DNA from: Saprospiraceae bacterium
Lineage (GTDB): Bacteria; Bacteroidota; Bacteroidia; Chitinophagales; Saprospiraceae
NCBI GenBank assembly: GCA_015494245.1
Contig: WGBN01000072.1
Location: 1 to 8,665, forward strand
Length of the DNA stretch: 8,665 bases
Direction: 5' to 3'
Shown here piece by piece: positions 6,801 through 8,665 of the stretch. Numbering within the stretch: position 1 is the stretch's first letter; the number at the start of each line of letters is the position of its first letter. The notes under the pieces were generated by a model. That model had not been told where the DNA came from and searched no databases. It was given only the letters and a program-made list of their open reading frames with translations. The position numbers were made by a program, and so were the translations under genes.

Positions 6801-6914
6801 AAACTCTCCGCAATCCCACAAACTGCCCGTGCGCTGGGCACTCATAAAATACACCATGGCCGCAATGACAAAAACCAAAGCAGCGCTTATTTGCCTGATA
6901 CGCTTAAAATCCAT
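3834..6914 (-). CDS. DUF2723 / GT117-type multi-pass membrane protein
   Basis: A 1026-residue membrane protein of the DUF2723 family, commonly named glycosyltransferase family 117 protein. A membrane helix at about 9-26 is followed by SLWDCGEF (31-38) and HPPGAPLF (49-56); D34 and E37 sit in the first periplasmic loop, where GT-C glycosyltransferases place their acidic catalytic residues. Many more helices follow to about residue 330. A soluble insert is at about 340-490, then four helices (near 499-516, 523-540, 552-575 and 581-599). The large C-terminal soluble domain contains FTYGDNDTYPLWYAQEVEGI (residues 636-655) and ends in a helical, TPR-like stretch. By family it should transfer a lipid-linked sugar at the periplasmic face, but donor and acceptor are unknown. 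The start is the ATG at 6914; an extension to 7007 would begin upstream of the -7 box at 6981-6988 and has no family resemblance. No terminator is seen before the 109-aa gene. Confidence 0.9.
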   Translation of the reverse strand: MDFKRIRQISAALVFVIAAMVYFMSAQRTGSLWDCGEFISGAYKLEVVHPPGAPLFLLIGRIFTLFGGAFSDDPAMIAFSVNMLSGLASAGAAMLIALITMLLGARTLTEGEGEPEGAALIALGAAGLVAGLCTAFATSVWFSAVEGEVYALSTLFTTLTFWATVKWYLAPDEAKYDRWLVFAIFSAALSMGVHLLSLLTFPAMGIFYYLKRYKNHNLTGMLLGAGAGVVVLGIFLKVITVGIPKLWAMFELPMVNGLGLPPHTGLIPTGLLIFGFIYWGLRKAREKQSRDLQLIFVSLGLIVAGFSTIGTVVIRANAAPPINMNRTDNVMRLIPYLNREQYGERPLLYGPWYGASPIDQKLEERYDLVKGPDGKARYEVVDHKVTPVYADKDKMLFPRMSDPNQGRPRLYEMWRGGKKGKPTFGENVSFFLRYQVGWMYWRYFMWNFAGRQNKQQGFYPWDPSRGHWISGVKPLDEARLYKEDALPQALKEDQARDKYFLLPFLLGLLGLFFHFKHRPNEAFAVFTLFFMTGIGIIIYSNQPPNEPRERDYVLVGSIFTYTIWIGMAVLSLFNAFRQKIKLAPVAAAGLAAVLALSAPVLMGTQNFDENDRSEIMAPRDYAKNFLESCQPNAIIFTYGDNDTYPLWYAQEVEGIRTDVRVVNLSLIAVDWYIDLLRRKVNDSPPIKLTISSDAYRGDNRVATPYFNPRQQSGTYDPKLDVEMNALEVLRHIGKDQIPAGGNGRQPKSYLPTRRMYLAVDVPKAFETGWVTEADTGKVVSRIPLRISKDKQYLIKDELAILDVIASNINDRPIYFAVTGRSEKMFNLQNYLQLEGLGLRIVPVKSDSGDTRKYGSVYGAGRVAGDIIYDNVMNKFAWGNFDKEKLFVDYSYGPSVQSFYVMFLRTAEDFLRKGEKEKAVAMCEKYLSAFPDMNFPYDYRTMSVLRVMAGAGAYEKAKPHLKTLAARLQDSLNFYFSLDEADVEAGFGQDFGIAMRTKDDLLALVKQQGDEEFQKELEGMFEAFKLE

Positions 6915-6980
6915 AAAAATCTGATTGTACGTCCATACATCTTTTCCGCTGTCCCCCTTCTGCCGAAAGGGAAAGCTGTG

Positions 6981-6988
6981 CAAATGTA
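6981..6988 (-). promoter_or_regulatory. -7 promoter box of the DUF2723 gene
   Basis: The minus strand reads TACATTTG, an exact TAnnTTTG. A T-rich stretch (TTTTGTTTTG) lies just upstream, but its TTTG is 16 bases away and not 19, so the -33 element is imperfect. The predicted transcript starts near 6974, giving a leader of about 60 bases before the ATG at 6914. Confidence 0.6.
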
Positions 6989-7011
6989 AGGAATATACGC
7001 AAAACAAAATG

Positions 7012-7037
7012 GTTTGGGCGGCTTGTGCCGCCCAAAC
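7012..7037 (-). terminator. Rho-independent terminator of the T9SS cargo gene
   Basis: GTTTGGGCGGC (7012-7022) pairs perfectly with GCCGCCCAAAC (7027-7037), an 11-bp GC-rich stem with a 4-base loop. On the minus strand it lies 12 bases after the stop codon at 7050 and is followed by CATTTTGTTTTGC, an interrupted U-tract. It separates the surface-protein gene from the DUF2723 promoter only 24 bases further on. Confidence 0.8.
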
Positions 7038-7049
7038 TACCTGACCGCA

Positions 7050-7322
7050 TCAATAGCCCACCACTCTCAGCACACGCCCGACACTAAGCTGGCCATCTGT
7101 AATGGACACATAATACACCTTCTCGCCTTGCCCGCCTTCTGTAGTAGCCAAATCGCTGAGGTCTATCACCAAGTCCCCGCTTTGGGCAGGGGGCAGTTCA
7201 TAAGTGCGAACAAGCCGCCCGAGAGCATCCGTTACCCGCACTTTCAGTGCAGCAGCTGCCGGCAGGTCGTAATGCAAACGACTCTCTCCGGAGGCGGGGT
7301 TGGGACTCAAGGTAAAAGTACC
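7050..7322 (-). other. T9SS type-A C-terminal sorting domain
   Basis: The last 90 residues contain LSPNPASGESRLHYDLP, then VRVTDALGRLVRTYELP and VYYVSITDGQLSVGRVLRV. This is the order expected of a type-A C-terminal signal: PNP motif, hydrophobic strands, a 'D..GR.v' turn, and a final 'G..V.Rv' strand. The PorU-dependent machinery would normally remove it at the outer membrane. The insert TTEGGQGE before the penultimate strand is longer than usual. Confidence 0.88.
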
Positions 7323-8665
7323 CTCCAAAGCCAATTCGCGAGTAGCCACCGGTACATCAACTTCATCAAAGCCTATGTCAACCGCAATGCCAAAAGGCCT
7401 TTGCTGGCCGTCAATATCTTTAAAAGGTGCGTCGTTAAAAGTACCTTTATCTATCGCAGGCGATTCGGGCAGAATGTGTAAATCACCATCAACCCCTAAG
7501 CCTATGGGCGGTTGAGCGACAAAAAGAGGGTCGGCATCCTGAATAAACTCTCCATCACTATATCCCCCCTGTATGATTGAATTCAAAACAATTCCTCCAT
7601 CGAAGGGAGCATAAATTTCGGTACTGTTCCCCCAAAAAATACAGTTAAATACCGTAAACAGTTGATCTCCTAAAGTGAACAAACCGCCGCCATACTGAGT
7701 AGCCACATTTCCGGACAAGCTGCAGTTTCTCAAATGTACGCTATTGTCCGCATAGATAGCGCCGCCTTGATAGGCCTCATTTCCCCAAAGACCGCAATTG
7801 ATCAAATAACAATCTCCACTATTTGCATAGACTGCTCCACCCCACATTCCGGCAAAATTTCCGGAAAAAAAGGTATTCTCCAAGTGTACAGGATGCCCAA
7901 AGACATAAAAACCACCACCGGTCTCTTCAGCCATATTCCCAATAAATTCACACTCCTCAATCACTGCCTCAGCACAACCATCAATATAAACCCCGCCTCC
8001 ATAGTGATAGGCGATGTTATTGCGGAAAACACAACGCGTAAGCTCAAGAGAAATAGAGCTGGAAGCATATATCCCTCCGCCATAAGATGCCTCATTATTG
8101 ACAAACTCACAATCCCTTACAACAGAAGATGACCAAATGCCATTGCTTATCCCACCGCCCCCGTTAAAAGAGCCTGTATTGTTAATAAAGAGGCAATTTT
8201 CAAAAACCGGTGCGGAATAATTGACGTTATACACTGCACCACCAAGCGTATTGTCCATAAAAGTACAATTGCGCACTGTGGGCGAAGCATGCACATTTTT
8301 CATGGCTCCGTCTGAGTCATACGCATCTGCAATCGTAAAACCATCCAAAACAGCACTGCCATCCAAGCTGTCCACATCATCATAAGCATTTAAAATGACA
8401 GAATGACTGTTGTCAAGCACATCGTCGGGATCGCCTATATTCCCACTGAGAATCGTTACATTGGCTTCCCAATCGCGTTCAGCAAGGGAGGTCTCCGTGC
8501 CGGCAAATCCGCCATAAATGGCTACTCCGTTTTTCATTACAAAAGCGACGTTTTGATCTGTGCCCGAAGTGGGCTTATAAGTGCCCGCAGCCACCCAAAT
8601 TTCATCACCACTGACGGCAGCAGCCAGTGCATCCTGTAAATCGAGATAGGCGTCTTCCCAGGAAG
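7050..8665 (-). CDS. Beta-helix surface protein with T9SS sorting domain (5' end outside window)
   Basis: The open frame runs without a stop to the window edge. Translation above the GTG at 8594 gives SWEDAYLDLQDAL...GDEIW, the usual opening 'SW..AY.dLQ.AL' of these proteins, so the GTG is not the start. The 537 visible residues (numbered here from the GTG) comprise the parallel beta-helix opening VAAGTYKPTSG, then nine loops with F/LxxN at 112-323, eight of them followed by GG-aromatic turns. A choice-of-anchor-Q-like segment follows at about 355-412 (DPLF, LHILPESPAIDKG, DIDGQQRPFG, VDIGFDE). A T9SS type-A domain (about 425-514) closes the protein. It should be exported through the outer membrane by T9SS and be released or anchored on the surface. 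Such proteins may bind or cleave polysaccharide or act as adhesins; no catalytic residues are identifiable. G+C is lower in the repeats (about 43% in 8221-8280) than in the sorting domain (about 57% in 7141-7200). Confidence 0.9.
   Translation of the reverse strand, partial: SWEDAYLDLQDALAAAVSGDEIWVAAGTYKPTSGTDQNVAFVMKNGVAIYGGFAGTETSLAERDWEANVTILSGNIGDPDDVLDNSHSVILNAYDDVDSLDGSAVLDGFTIADAYDSDGAMKNVHASPTVRNCTFMDNTLGGAVYNVNYSAPVFENCLFINNTGSFNGGGGISNGIWSSSVVRDCEFVNNEASYGGGIYASSSISLELTRCVFRNNIAYHYGGGVYIDGCAEAVIEECEFIGNMAEETGGGFYVFGHPVHLENTFFSGNFAGMWGGAVYANSGDCYLINCGLWGNEAYQGGAIYADNSVHLRNCSLSGNVATQYGGGLFTLGDQLFTVFNCIFWGNSTEIYAPFDGGIVLNSIIQGGYSDGEFIQDADPLFVAQPPIGLGVDGDLHILPESPAIDKGTFNDAPFKDIDGQQRPFGIAVDIGFDEVDVPVATRELALEGTFTLSPNPASGESRLHYDLPAAAALKVRVTDALGRLVRTYELPPAQSGDLVIDLSDLATTEGGQGEKVYYVSITDGQLSVGRVLRVVGY
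7626..8270 (-). repeat. Nine coding FxxN/GGxxY beta-helix repeats
   Basis: F/LxxN motifs begin at residues 112, 136, 164, 190, 217, 243, 269, 293 and 320 (numbered from the GTG at 8594), a period of 24-28 residues. Seven of the nine have cysteine two residues before the F/L (C-x-F/L-x-x-N) and one has threonine there. Eight are followed by GGAVY, GGGIY, GGGVY, GGGFY, GGAIY or similar. The pairing resembles the FxxN and GGAI motifs of chlamydial Pmp-type repeats, and each unit should form one rung of a right-handed beta-helix. Confidence 0.8.

Noticed and set aside
7734..8132. 132-codon plus-strand frame opposite the beta-helix repeats
   Set aside because: It is a shadow of repeat-encoding sequence; no motif and no promoter are seen.

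Overview
The window looks like chromosomal DNA of a Bacteroidota bacterium, probably from the Saprospiria/Lewinella side of the phylum (the phylum is well supported, the class is inference). The evidence is a BlaI plus M56-peptidase/TonB-domain gene pair, a DUF2723 (GT117-type) membrane protein, a surface protein with a type IX secretion (T9SS) C-terminal domain, and three promoters with the Bacteroidota -7 box TAnnTTTG (TACCTTTG, TATCTTTG, TACATTTG). I see no rRNA, tRNA, CRISPR array, insertion sequence or attachment site. No gene-free stretch exceeds about 110 bases.

Layout. 1-1779 (+): a promoter with an overlapping dyad (likely BlaI operator), a short leader with a hairpin, then a BlaI/MecI-type repressor and an M56 membrane metallopeptidase carrying a TonB-like C-terminal domain. 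1787-1816: a 13-bp-stem terminator between this operon and the convergent smpB. 1817-3760 (-): read from high to low coordinates, a 109-aa conserved hypothetical gene, recO, a small antitoxin gene with its own consensus promoter, a truncated RelE/ParE-like toxin overlapping it, and smpB. 3761-3833: a spacer with five 9-bp tandem repeats. 3834-6914 (-): the large DUF2723 membrane protein, whose promoter lies just below a terminator at 7012-7037. 7050-8665 (-): the 3' part of a long beta-helix surface protein with a choice-of-anchor-Q-like region and a T9SS type-A sorting domain; its 5' end is outside the window.

How the genes fit together. The BlaI/M56 pair is a self-contained sensing and derepression switch. 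SmpB (trans-translation) and RecO (recombinational repair) are housekeeping genes, with a decayed toxin-antitoxin module wedged between them. The toxin keeps only about its first 32 recognisable residues and then runs into the smpB start, so the antitoxin promoter may now also feed smpB. The DUF2723 protein and the T9SS cargo both concern the cell envelope, but they are separated by a terminator and need not act together.

I do not see a clearly new multi-gene system. The items most worth a second look are the antitoxin/toxin remnant fused to the smpB upstream region, the 9-bp repeat array, the operator/leader of the BlaI operon, and the Pmp-like FxxN/GGxxY repeats in the T9SS cargo protein.
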